Shown: positions 1-18,400 of the stretch, piece by piece | How positions within the stretch are numbered: the first letter of the stretch is position 1 | How the letters are laid out: every line of letters starts with the position of its first letter | From: Acanthaster planci | Taxonomy: Eukaryota; Echinodermata; Asteroidea; Valvatida; Acanthasteridae | Length of the DNA: 62,000 bases | Direction: 5' to 3' | Assembly: GCF_001949145.1 (NCBI RefSeq) | Contig: NW_019091370.1 | Coordinates: 812,446-874,445, forward strand | Translations under genes and position numbers: made by a program | Notes under the pieces: generated by a model | The model's input: only the letters and a program-made list of their open reading frames with translations | Databases searched by the model: none | Told to the model about the DNA's origin: nothing

Positions 1-8329
<8,329 letters not shown>

Positions 8330-8869
8330 GATGAATGACCCCGGACTATCAACTACAAGGACCAAAGCAGAAATTGAACTAAAAAAGAATGAAATTTGTA
8401 AGAAAGACTTCTGGATGGTACTCAAGATGATCTGCAAGCCCGGCTTGAACAAACCGAAGGTAGATAATCGAGAGAAAGAGGCAGCGTGACTTCAGATCCA
8501 GGGCAGGACTGTCTGCCAGGAAGTGCGATAATAGTCCCTTAGTGTCAACAGGAAAAGCGTGTTATCGTCTGATTGGTCGAGAGGCAACAGTCGATGAGTT
8601 TGCGGCTTTCTCAGCCAGGAAGGCACGCTGGCTCACCTTGGCATTCTCTTAGTGGTTTTCCTTTGGTTTCTGACTTTTGAAAATTTGTTTTAGTGACAAG
8701 AATCCAGTTGAGAGAAGAATCAATTTACAGAAAAATGACAAGTGATTTCTGTAACATTGGCGTGTTGAGCTATTAATGCTGAGTAATGTCACTTCTAGGA
8801 GCCAAGCTTCTTGGAAAGAAGTTGCTTGAGATTTTATAATTTACAAGGGTTCATCTTTGAAGACATTTC
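8330..8869. other. beta-tubulin 5' flank and 5'UTR region
   Basis: The sequence upstream of the beta-tubulin start codon contains a minus-strand CCAAT box (GACCAATC, 8571-8578), about 245 bases upstream of the ATG. No clear TATA box is visible. No coding potential was seen. Confidence 0.45.
8571..8578 (-). promoter_or_regulatory. CCAAT box of beta-tubulin promoter
   Basis: GACCAATC on the minus strand, an NF-Y type element common in tubulin and other housekeeping promoters. Position and orientation fit, but the transcription start has not been located. Confidence 0.35.
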
Positions 8870-9205
8870 ATCAGAATGTTTTGTGCCTTGCGATCCCGGA
8901 ACATCCAAACCCCATTACTGATCACACACAATCTATCTGCTGGCGAGAGGATGTTTTCTGTGGCTGGTCCCTGTCTCTGGAACCAGCTTGAAGTTCATCT
9001 TAGTGAGTCTAGGAATGTGGAGAGTTTTAAGACGGGGCTGAAGATGCACCTTTTTAACAAGCATTTTTAGTTTCTTAGTATTGATTCTAATTATGGTACA
9101 TGTAGGTTTTATTTATTTATTTATATTTTGATGTACAGCGCCTGGGAGCAGCCTGATGGATTGGGCGCTTTATAAATGTCAATTATTATTATTATTATTT
9201 ATTAT
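8870..9205 (+). mobile_element. 3' end of an L2/CR1-type LINE (truncated)
   Basis: The open frame 8876-9070 ends with ERMFSVAGPCLWNQLEVH, then FKTGLKMHLFNKHF and a stop. This is the FSVAGPxLWNxLP...FKxxLKxxLF signature found at the C-terminus of CR1/L2-like reverse transcriptases. About 110 bases later comes GGGCGCTTTATAAATGTC followed by (ATT)n at 9183-9205, the usual 3' tail of such elements. No upstream reverse transcriptase core is present, so this is a dead, 5'-truncated insertion. It sits between the divergent beta-tubulin and PSMG4 genes. Confidence 0.85.
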
Positions 9206-10644
9206 CTGACTGCTTGAGCCATACACACCCCTTGCAATTTAAGAGGTTTTGTGGACGCTGGACGGGGGTGAAAATAATGCAGCATACTCAGGGCAAAATT
9301 GGAGGTATTTACTAAATTAACAGGAATGTCCAGAAGAACTTAAAAAAAATTCTCTCTGAATATACGATTCACTCTTGCAACAATTTCTATTTACCGAGTA
9401 ACATTTGTTAAAAATAATTTCATGATTAATGTCCTACAATCAGAAGTACGTTTGATTGATTCAATTAAGTTTGATTTTGTAATTGACTTCCGGCAAGGAA
9501 TCACTTTGCTGGGATGAATTCTTTTTAACGTTTAGTCCCTGGGATGCCTTCTCTAATGGTCCAAGCAGACTGAGCATTAGCAACTGATCAATGGTCCTCA
9601 AGGAAGCATACATGAAAATCAATAAAGAAAACAGGATGGAAAAGCTGGATGTGTTTTGACAAGATCTCCCCCAGCAATTGGCGCTGATGACAGGCATTAG
9701 AGGCTGGGATGGGATTGTTTAAAGGGTCTAGAATTTCACAGCCAATGCTGTATGGGTTGACATGATCCAGTTGCTTCAAATGAAATGAAACACGCAGTTG
9801 GTGTTTATATGCCTACAGTTGATGCACAATCTTCAACCACCACCTTCAACTTTACAATGTCTGTTTCCTTTTTAATTTGTAACATGACAAGGAAATGAGA
9901 TAATGTGATTAGAAAATGTACATGCCTGATCTGCCCATGTTAGATAGCCCCCAAAATTTGGAATAACAATTTTAAGCGTCACTAACATTGCACCCAGTCA
10001 CAATATACATGATCAGAACATTTGACGACAGGGTGATTTGATCCCTTTTTAATTCTACAACTCTCACGTTTTATGTTTTTTTACCTTGAGGGAGGGTCAG
10101 TTGGTTGGGGGGAGGGGGAATGGTACCCCCAGACAGCGGGGCGGAGCCCGCATTTCTGGGGGGAGGGAATGGGGGAAACATTTCTTGTTCTGTGCCTAGA
10201 AATTTTTCAGATTATCATTTCTTCTCAGTTTTTTTCTTAGTAGGAAATTCCAGACAAGGTTGATGGCATGACAGAGAGCTATATAATTAATAAGGGTTTT
10301 TGTTTGCTTTAATCAGAGTCAATTAAAAGTAAGGGTTGGCCGGAATGAAAACCATCAAATTAACTGACATGGACACCCTTAATGTTTGGGGAATGTGTCT
10401 TTTGACGTGTGGCTAAACTAGGCACTGAGGATTCCTACATTTTAAAATATCAGTGCCGAAGGTGGAAGTTCAATCCGAACACGCACATTACATCGTTAGA
10501 GTCACAAATTCTGAAGTTGTACTAGGCTTGTGGGCCTAGTCGGAAGTCACTGAAATTAAGTTAACTTCTTTCAAACACAAGCAAGGTCAACATGACAAGG
10601 ACAGTTTTACCTGTGTTAAAGCAGCAGCCATTTTGGAGGCAAGC
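9206..10644. other. intergenic, no gene seen
   Basis: Interval between the LINE tail and the PSMG4 first exon. There is a G/C-rich purine stretch at about 10085-10165. The minus-strand frames at 9461-9779 are open but have no recognised similarity. The last 250 bases, at higher GC, are the probable PSMG4 promoter. Confidence 0.6.
10624..10634 (-). promoter_or_regulatory. YY1-type element at PSMG4 5' end
   Basis: GCAGCCATTTT on the plus strand reads AAAATGGCTGC on the minus strand, matching the YY1 core (AANATGGCNGC). It lies 11 bases upstream of the proposed ATG at 10645. Such elements are typical of TATA-less housekeeping promoters with short leaders. Confidence 0.5.
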
Positions 10645-13600
10645 ATGGCAGTCCCTCAATCAGTTGCAAGGTAAGTAGGCTAGGAGAAGAAATGATGCGT
10701 CAAGCTTCCACTTCAGTGTAGGTATCTCCGGGCCAAGCCTGGGGCCTATCATTTCGAATAGGCCGCCGGGGCCGGGGCGGCGCAGACATGCATCCGGAGC
10801 GAACAGCACGCAAAGAAAGAATTCAGTTAGGCCTTGCCATTTTCGTCGAATTAAGGCAAATGTAGAAAAGGTTTACTGCCAACACTGTTTTTGACCACTG
10901 AAAAGTAGGCCCTACATTAGTTGCAACATCTGTCAAGCCATCAGACCACGGAGAGATCAGACTGAAGCCTCTCCGGTCTTATTTTGGCGGGAAACTTAGG
11001 AACTGTTTGTGCTTCGTTCAACCATGGCATGGAGTTATTCAACTATTCAATTCAACAGTTAACGTTAGGGGCGCGTTAGGCCTTCACAGAAATAATACAT
11101 TCCCTCTTTGCAATCAAATCAATAGTTTTAATTCCCTCAAATGAGTCAAATCAAGATAATTGAAGCCAAAAACTTAAGAGGATTTAAGATGGCTCGATTT
11201 TCATTTTTACGGCCCTTAAGAATGGCGCCCTCCCCGAACGGTGAAATTATTTTTCATTTTTACGGCCCCTAAGAATGGCGCCCTCTAGCAACAAATATCG
11301 TTAAGTTGAGCATGTACATGTAGTTCATATCCACTTACATTTTGCAACAAGTATACGCAACTACATTGTTATCAACTATTTGCAGGAGATCAAGAACTCT
11401 AAGATGGCTGCGCCCATGTGCTTTTGCTGTCTGTAGGCCGGCTGTCGTTTGAGTTCTCCACATGTCACAGGTTTGTCTGTCAAGTTTGTAACCAAACTGA
11501 ATTTGTGGAATTAACATGTCCCTGTAGCTGCATACTTGTGGCTGGAAAATTCGGTGCACTTCACTTCAAAACTTTTAAAATTCTCCGACGAACATGGTCC
11601 ACGCGTGATGCCTATATGCTAATAATAGACTGTGTTCCATAGGCTCGCCTCAGCATGATGTCATGAGTTCGTACAATTGTACTTGTGCTGTGGCAAGTTG
11701 TTGTTATAGTGATACAAAATGTTAGTTGATGAATAGTTTGGGGAAGAGTTCCATGATTGATAGCATAGACCTAGGTGATAGGCCCATAGGACATGACGGA
11801 TGCTAGTATAATCTAATTATTCCCTACTGTGATCTATTAACCGTCAGAAAGCAAAAACATGTCCAGTAAAGTTCAGTTTAGGAGGGATAAAAACCAAGTC
11901 ATCCACTTAGAAAACACTTAGAATTGTTCAAACCAGTCCCATAGGGTCTGTGCACAGGGTGTCAAGTGGCGTCTGTATATGTGGAACTTTTTCCATAGGT
12001 TGTACTTTCTAATGTGTTTTCTTCCCAGGAAGAATTCCAAACATGGATACCATTTATTTTGCCTGTCTGCACTCTGCAGTGTAGACCGTAGTGATGCAAG
12101 AGAATCACTAACTTTGCACATTTTGCAGGAAATATATTGAGCATAATTCACTAAGAACACATTCATATATTTTGTGCACGGTGTGTCAAGTGATGTTCAT
12201 AAAATGACATGAATGAGCTCTGACTAGAATGTTATTTCAGAGCACCACATTAGTGTCAAGTGTCAAAAGTGCCACCATGTGTACTTTTCAAACCTGTTCA
12301 CCCAATTTCTTACCCCCTTAACCCCCCGGTCCTTGCCCATAACCTCCCTAAAAAGGGCAGAGGCCCCTTTTTAACCCTAAACTTCCCCAACCACACAGAA
12401 TTAAACAGTAGTAAAGTGTTTAATTCTGTGGGGATAGGTCTGGTAGGCCCATAACAGCTGGCTTTTGCATTGGGTTTGGCATACCTCAGAAAAACTAAGT
12501 CCAACAGCCTCTGTGCACAAAGTCCCAAATGGGTGTTTAACTTTGTGTGAATGGGGAAGCTTAGGGCCAGCAACCCTTGGGGGTTATGGTTAAACTTGCT
12601 GGTGTGTGTGTTATTGATTTGTGACATTCATAAATCCTGAAGGTCCAATTCAGAATTCTTCCCAAGAAGGGTTTTACATGTGCCTGTATGTGCAGCTGTT
12701 GACAATGGTAAAAATTGCTTTCTTTTGTCGGCCTGTTGAGGTAAAATCTTACGGTTAAAAGAATGTTTCGGTCGTGCTTTTACTTTTAGTGTCAACAAGC
12801 GTCAGCACACACGAGAAGCGTCAACAAAGCGTAAACAACTTGAAAATATCCTCCGGAGGTTTCAAAGGGGTTAGATCATATTTTACAGACAGGTCAGTAC
12901 CATCTGCCACTTTGTAAGAGAAACAGCAATTTTTCTTCAGACTCACGCAGGAAAACAAAAATTTTCGCAGTATGTATGGGGGCCGTCCACGTGAAAATAA
13001 GATGGCGGCCAGTTTGGCTGCACGAGCAGAGCTGACTTTGTTGCTCAAATTTCCTCGCTCAAATAACATTTTAGATAAATTTGATATATTGAATATGATA
13101 TGAAGAAGCCTAATTAATATTATGTTCAAAAGAATTTGTACAAATATGCTTGAATAACTCGATGACTCTTATTGATGCTAAATAGCATGACCTGAGCGTA
13201 TTTATCCCATGCAGATTCTCACTTCAGGATGTCTTCAAAGCAAAGCCTCTCTACTGGTGCCTCTGAGGAACCAGCACGGTCAAGACTATCTGTCCATAAT
13301 TTCACTGAGACGATATGTGAACAGTCCATTTACTTTCACGTTCTTTGCCTGAAAGACAGCTTCCTGCTATGGATTGGGCAGCAACCAGCAAATATGTCCA
13401 ATCTAGCAGTTGCTCTCAGCACAAAGATTGTAAGTACATGTACTTATTTCCAATTCGGTTTGGTAACGTTTATGGTCATCAGTGCTAAAAGTGGATTACA
13501 GCAAACATAGGCAGAGAGACTGAATAACAAGAGATCAGAATGTGTCTGTAGCGAGTCTGGGAAAAACTGATGATTGCTTCTCAACGTGGTTCTTGTATAG

Positions 13601-14221
13601 GATAGCATTCCCAGTGCATCATTGTTAATGGGAGAGATGACAGATCCGGTATCAACGACATTAGCACAGAAACTTGGTAAGTCAGTCATCAATTAGTCAG
13701 TTATAAGCACAAATGTCATTTGAAACCAAAGTAGCCCAACTCCAATTCCAAACTACCCAACCCAATTCAATTTGCTCCTCTTTTCTGAATATATCATCCA
13801 CATGCTGCTTTCCTTTTTCACTTCACCTCGCCGTTGGGCTCTCCAAAGTCGGACAGTCGATCTGGTCTCATTTGTGAAGTTCATCTTGTTCAAGGCTTGG
13901 GCTGTTGGGCCCTGCAACGATGCCCTAGTGTGTGTTTTCAATGTATTGAAGAATCTCTTTGTCAGGTGTTTTCAGGGTAGAGAATCAAACAAACCACAGG
14001 TCGGACCAGGGGTATTTGTGGGAGGGGAAAGGATTAGAGTTGGGTATTTGACGGCATGTCATCGCTCACAAGACAGGTGGCACATTTTTCTTGCAGCTAA
14101 ACTGACAGGGAAGCAGGTGTTTGTGAGCTGTGACCTTCCACAAGACAGGATGCTACTGCCTCTAGTGGAAACAAGAATCATCAATGAACTCAAGGCCGTC
14201 CCCGACAAGTTCTACTTCTGA
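10645..14221 (+). CDS. PSMG4: proteasome assembly chaperone 4
   Basis: PSMG4 pairs with PSMG3 and helps assemble the 20S proteasome alpha ring in the cytosol. Exons: 10645-10670 (MAVPQSVA plus two bases), 13228-13429, 13601-13676 and 14097-14221. Exon joins are in phase, and the product matches the family throughout: LSVHNFTETICEQSIYFHVL, KDSFLLWIG, NLAVAL, then DSIPSASLLMGEMTD, and finally GKQVFVSCDL with LVETRIINELKAVP near the end. The small first exon is inferred: it has a good start context (AAGCATGG), a canonical GTAAGT donor and joins in frame. Without it translation would start at 13229. The two versions are 142 and 133 residues, against 123 in human. A possible polyA signal AATAAA is at 15112-15117. 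Identity is solid; the exact start is less certain. Confidence 0.88.
11197..11286. repeat. 36-bp direct repeat, two copies
   Basis: TTTTCATTTTTACGGCCC followed by (T/C)TAAGAATGGCGCCCTC occurs at 11197-11232 and again at 11251-11286, differing at about one base, with an 18-bp spacer. Each copy carries an AATGGCGCCCTC core resembling YY1/CTCF-type motifs. Confidence 0.85.
12300..12605. repeat. nested inverted repeat
   Basis: A left arm (TAAACTTCCCCAACCACACA and the TTAAACA after it, about 12300-12410) is matched in reverse complement by 12520-12605 (TGTTTAACTTTGTGTGAATG, GGGAAGCTTAGGGCC). Inside it is a perfect 14-bp hairpin, CACAGAATTAAACA (12394-12407) and TGTTTAATTCTGTG (12417-12430), with a 9-nt loop. 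It looks like an old foldback insertion; boundaries are approximate. Confidence 0.6.
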
Positions 14222-14825
14222 TCATGGATTCCTTCTTATTGTGGACCTTAAGTTGGACGATAGCCTAGGATTGACTCTATGGATGGCCCAAGGGGTAGAC
14301 AGAGCCAAGAAGGAGGTGGGTGAGCGAGTATTCTACGACTAGTCTACTTGTTTGGAAGATATGTCCAGCCCACAAAAGTGGTAGGCCTCTGTTGGTTGGG
14401 GTTTGCCATGTCTTCAATTAGGATGTAAGATTGTATTGACACGACTGTCATGGCTGTCAAAGTCAGTCAGCTCTCATTCCTGAAAGGTTTCCTACTTCTG
14501 TGTTCATGGATTCTGCGATTTCCATTTGAATCTTTCCTTTGCGATATTCCCTTTGGAAACTATTTCCTTTTGTAATAGTCATCGTTGTTAGTTTGACACA
14601 GTTGAAGACATTTAAAGCCACTGCGATAACCAGCTAGCTAGGCTTACATGTATGCAGACAGTCCATTGGCCATGTTCCCAAGTTTGTTTGTCCTTGGAGC
14701 GTGCACATTGTAAATGCGGTGAACAAGGATGAAGTCCCTTCCACCTGTAGTCCGTTTGGTCTGCATAACTTGGCCTGCATAAATTGTTTATCACCTGATA
14801 CAGAATGGACTTGACATGCACTTGG

Positions 14826-15080
14826 CAGGGGTGGATCCAGGATTTTCGGAGGGGAGGTGTATTTGTTTGTACGGGGAGGCGGTAATACATTTAGTTTTCA
14901 CCGTCGAAGCCATTCGATCTCTTTGTTTTGTCTTTAACCACATGCAAAATAAGACCCCTACATGGTTAATACTTTTTGGGAGGTCTTCCAACCTTAAGAT
15001 GAACGCCCCTTTATTAAACAAAATTGGCACCGAGCAGGGTGACGATTATGACACCATCCCCACCTCTGGATCCACACCTG
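14826..15080. mobile_element. MITE-like element in PSMG4 3' region
   Basis: Begins CAGGGGTGGATCCAGGATTTT and ends CTCTGGATCCACACCTG, giving terminal inverted repeats of about 16 bp with two mismatches. The interior is 255 bp with no intact open frame. Termini of the CAGGGG(C/T)GGATCCAGG type occur in non-autonomous DNA transposons of many marine animals (general knowledge, not checked here). It lies between the PSMG4 stop and its likely polyA signal. Confidence 0.65.
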
Positions 15081-15111
15081 CTTTAAGGAGCTTAAGTCAG
15101 GAAGTATTTTT

Positions 15112-15117
15112 AATAAA
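15112..15117 (+). terminator. candidate PSMG4 polyadenylation signal
   Basis: AATAAA, 890 bases after the PSMG4 stop and just beyond the MITE. A minus-strand AATAAA for the convergent gene lies 79 bases further on, so the two transcripts probably end within 100 bases of each other without overlap. Confidence 0.45.
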
Positions 15118-15190
15118 GACATTTGGAGGCCTTCAACTAGTTGTATCCTGGGAGATTGATTGTCTAAGAACTCACTGAAATCTCCAGGCC

Positions 15191-15196
15191 TTTATT
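15191..15196 (-). terminator. candidate polyadenylation signal of CUB-LDLa gene
   Basis: TTTATT on the plus strand reads AATAAA on the minus strand, 280 bases downstream of the stop codon at 15478-15476. Confidence 0.45.
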
Positions 15197-15475
15197 AACT
15201 ACCTAGACGTCACACACACACAGTTTGCCTCCAGATCCGACTGACAGCCCAGCATTTCTGTTCTACGCTGCAGGATCTGTAGGAATCATAAATAGCTGAA
15301 ACTTCAACAAAGTCAAGTTTTATCGATGGCTGTCCCATATAAAAGTTTGTTTTGAGAGTCGTTTTTTTTCTGACTTCTTCCTATATATTCAGTAACTCCA
15401 TACAATTATCATATAAATGACCTTGATTTCACCTTTGTGTAAATTTTCATGAGAGCTGTTTACTGTGGTAGTTTC

Positions 15476-18400
15476 TCAAACATCCTCCTCGTGAGGAGCT
15501 TCGTCATCGCTCGTTTCACTGTCTCTGTCACTCGTCCGAGTCAGGTCTTCCTCATCAGAGAAACTGGTGTCACTCTTCAAGCTCAGTGTGAGTTTGGACT
15601 CATAGCTTTGGAGGTCCGGGTACTTGGGGTTCTTTTTCAGGATGGAACCACGTCCCTTTGTGGATGCATCGGGTGCGGAGGAATCGTTTGACGAACCCTC
15701 GCCGTCGCCATGGAACACAAACTTGACCTTTGACGTGCGCCTGTCCAAGGTGCTCTCCCCAGTGTTTAGGAGAAAACCGACCTGCGACCTTTTGACCTGC
15801 TTTGTGGGGTCTGTGATTGCAATTGAAGTCATAGGCAATGGCAAGCGACTGATGTCGCTGGTAGAACTTTGGATTTTCTGTACACTGAATCGTCCAATGT
15901 TGACCCTATCTTGGATTTTTGCTGCCTTTTCACTTTTCTGTTCATCCTCATCAGCAACACCGTGACTGTTTTCATCAATCTCAGGTGCTTTGCATGGAAT
16001 GCCCTCCTTGCTAGGAACGTCCGTCACAATAAATCTTCCCACAGTCTTGTGCACATTATTGTTCTTATACGGGGGCCCTTCCATCCTCTGTTCTCCCTCC
16101 CTGTCAAACCCATTTCCTATCTGTGCATAGTTGCTTAGATCGGAAGTTTCTTCATCAGGCATGTTCGCATTGGCAGTCTGTCTGACAGGGTCAATTGCAT
16201 CATCAAATCTGTGTTCCATCAATGAAGCTTGCTCCCCCTGGGATGGTTTAGATCGCCGCCACTTCTTCCATAGGTAAGCAGAGCTTTGCCAGAGTACAGC
16301 GCCCAGGGATAGGACAGAAAATGTAACTCCCAAGATGCTGAACAGAGTCCTGGTAAGGTTCAGATCATAGGTGGATAGGGTTCCAGTCTCATCTGAGTTG
16401 AAAATAATAAAACTAGTGCTGATCAGATTGGTTGTTATGTAACACTTTATTTCCCTTGTTTTGGGCCATAATAATTTATTGCCTTTGAACTAGTGATGAA
16501 CAGACTAATGAGGGCTCACTTTGCTTATTCAATTCTGATCATTGTTGCTAACAGGCTGGTAGCAATATTTTTTATTGCACAGTAGTCTTGAAATACACGA
16601 TATACTTTCCTCTGGGAAACCTGAGTAATTGTCAGTCTTGAGGGGAGACTAGTCTTCAAGACTAGGGCATGTTGGATCAAGGACCATAGTTATCCATGGT
16701 TCAACTAACTCTGATTGAATTTGTATTCCAAATATGCACTGATTTCTCCTCTCTAAAATGTTTCCCAGGGAGATGGTTATTTTCTTTTTAATTTATTTGT
16801 TTTAGAACTTCTCTTGGAGTGGAGATGAATGACTAAAACGGGTATTGGGTTATGGAGTTAGTGGGCTATTGTACTTAAATTGGCAGATCGTGTCGCCAGA
16901 GTCACTTCAACATTAGCAATATTACATCCTGCAAAGATGCAATCAGCATCTGGACCTCTCTCAGTTCCCACGAAACTGGGATTTCTGACATCGAAAATCC
17001 AGATGTCTAAAACTTGGTCACACGGAATATTTCCGGGGTTTATTGAAAGTTCAGTGAAACATTGATAGTATACAAATGAACAACAAAAGATATTGCTGGG
17101 AAGTTTCACACACGCAAAGCACCAGAAACACTTCTCATTAGTGATCCTAGAAAAGCTTTTTGAAGCCAACGTTCATATAAATGACATTGTATTAAATACA
17201 GAAGTTAGATCTAAATTTGTGGTGAATAATTTTACACTATGGTCATTGCAATCTTTAGCACATCGTAGTACGTAGTACATGTTAATCTCTGCGCGTGTCG
17301 TACGCTGTTTGCGCGTCCTCCGACCTATAGATCTCCGCAAGGAGCGAATGCTGTACGATTCCACCGTAGTACGCCTTGCGTGTGACCGATTTTATTTTAC
17401 CTTTGCACGTGTCGTACGGTGTCTGCGCCTCGTCCGATCCATCTCCGCAGTGATCCACTGAGTCGCATCTCAGTCGGGAAGAAATACAGTCTCCGCTGAT
17501 GCAGTGGAACATCCCGGGCTCGGTGCATGGTATCCCTAGTGGGTTAATTATTCATCCAAAGTGCCATGAATTTTGTCTTAAGATGCTAGGCCCGTAGGTG
17601 GGCCCTGTTGATTATCATTGGGAAGTTAAGGGGTTAACAAAGGTTTTTATTTCACAGTGCAACAGCAGGGGTCCTGCAGTATAAGGGCATTTTTATGGAA
17701 ATCTGTGTTTCAAAAAGTAGGAGTTTGTTTGGGGAATGGAGGTTAGTTTTAGAGGGATTCCACTTTATTTACTTTTCAGAGAGGAGACGGCGGGGTGCAC
17801 TGCTCCTTTGAGCCGTTCTCAGTTCTATAGGTTTGCATGGTTTGAAAAAAGGCTGATAAATTTAATCCATCAAACCTTGGTAAATTGCTGTGAAAACCAT
17901 TCGGAAACCTCTTCCGCGTTGGGTGCCGCCAGATTTGAACTTGAGCTCCAGCCACGCCTGCGTTGACGTTACGTCTTGTGGAGGGTCCCGCCCACAAAAT
18001 ACACGCCCTCCTCGTGTTCCATGGATTAAGGCTGTACCGCGAACTTCCAAGAAATTCATTGTGCAGGGTTTCTCGGACGTAATGTCGAGCTCCATAAACT
18101 GTTGAGGGCAAACAGACTAAAATGTCAGCTGTTTTTACAACGGGGCCTGTTTGTTGCCCAGAATTCTACTTGAGCTAACAGACATATTGTAAAACGGAAT
18201 CGTTTGTCTGTTGAATTATACATGTATATCCCATTATTTCGGTATCCAAGTGATGCAGAATGCTCTAATTGCTTGTAACGTCAATCTGAACTTGCTCTGA
18301 TGCCAGGCAGTACGGGGAGAATTTTTTCCCTTTGAAATTATTTTGGTGAGTAAATTTACGCATTTTCTGTTCAAAGTTATTTTGGGCATTGTCCATGCAA

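Larger units (their letters stand above)
10671..13227 (+). other. PSMG4 intron 1 (inferred)
   Basis: Intron of 2.6 kb between the inferred first exon and the conserved exon. It contains the direct repeat at 11197-11286, the nested inverted repeat around 12300-12605, and two more AAGATGG(C/T)GGC-type motifs (11401-11412 and about 13000-13010) that could mark alternative starts. No coding exon recognised. Confidence 0.55.

Noticed and set aside
9461-9779. Overlapping minus-strand frames as a transposase or RT fragment
   Set aside because: Residues such as GCEILDPLNNPIPASNACHQ look faintly repeat-like but match no family that I can name.
15449-16138. Plus-strand frames over the CUB-LDLa tail exon
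   Set aside because: Shadows of the minus-strand 305-codon exon, which has a stop, TM helix and phase-compatible splice site.
15476-16333. Start of the CUB-LDLa tail exon as an independent 285-aa gene
   Set aside because: The first codon would be TTG, and the frame continues upstream to an acceptor at 16392 that joins in phase to the LDLa exon.
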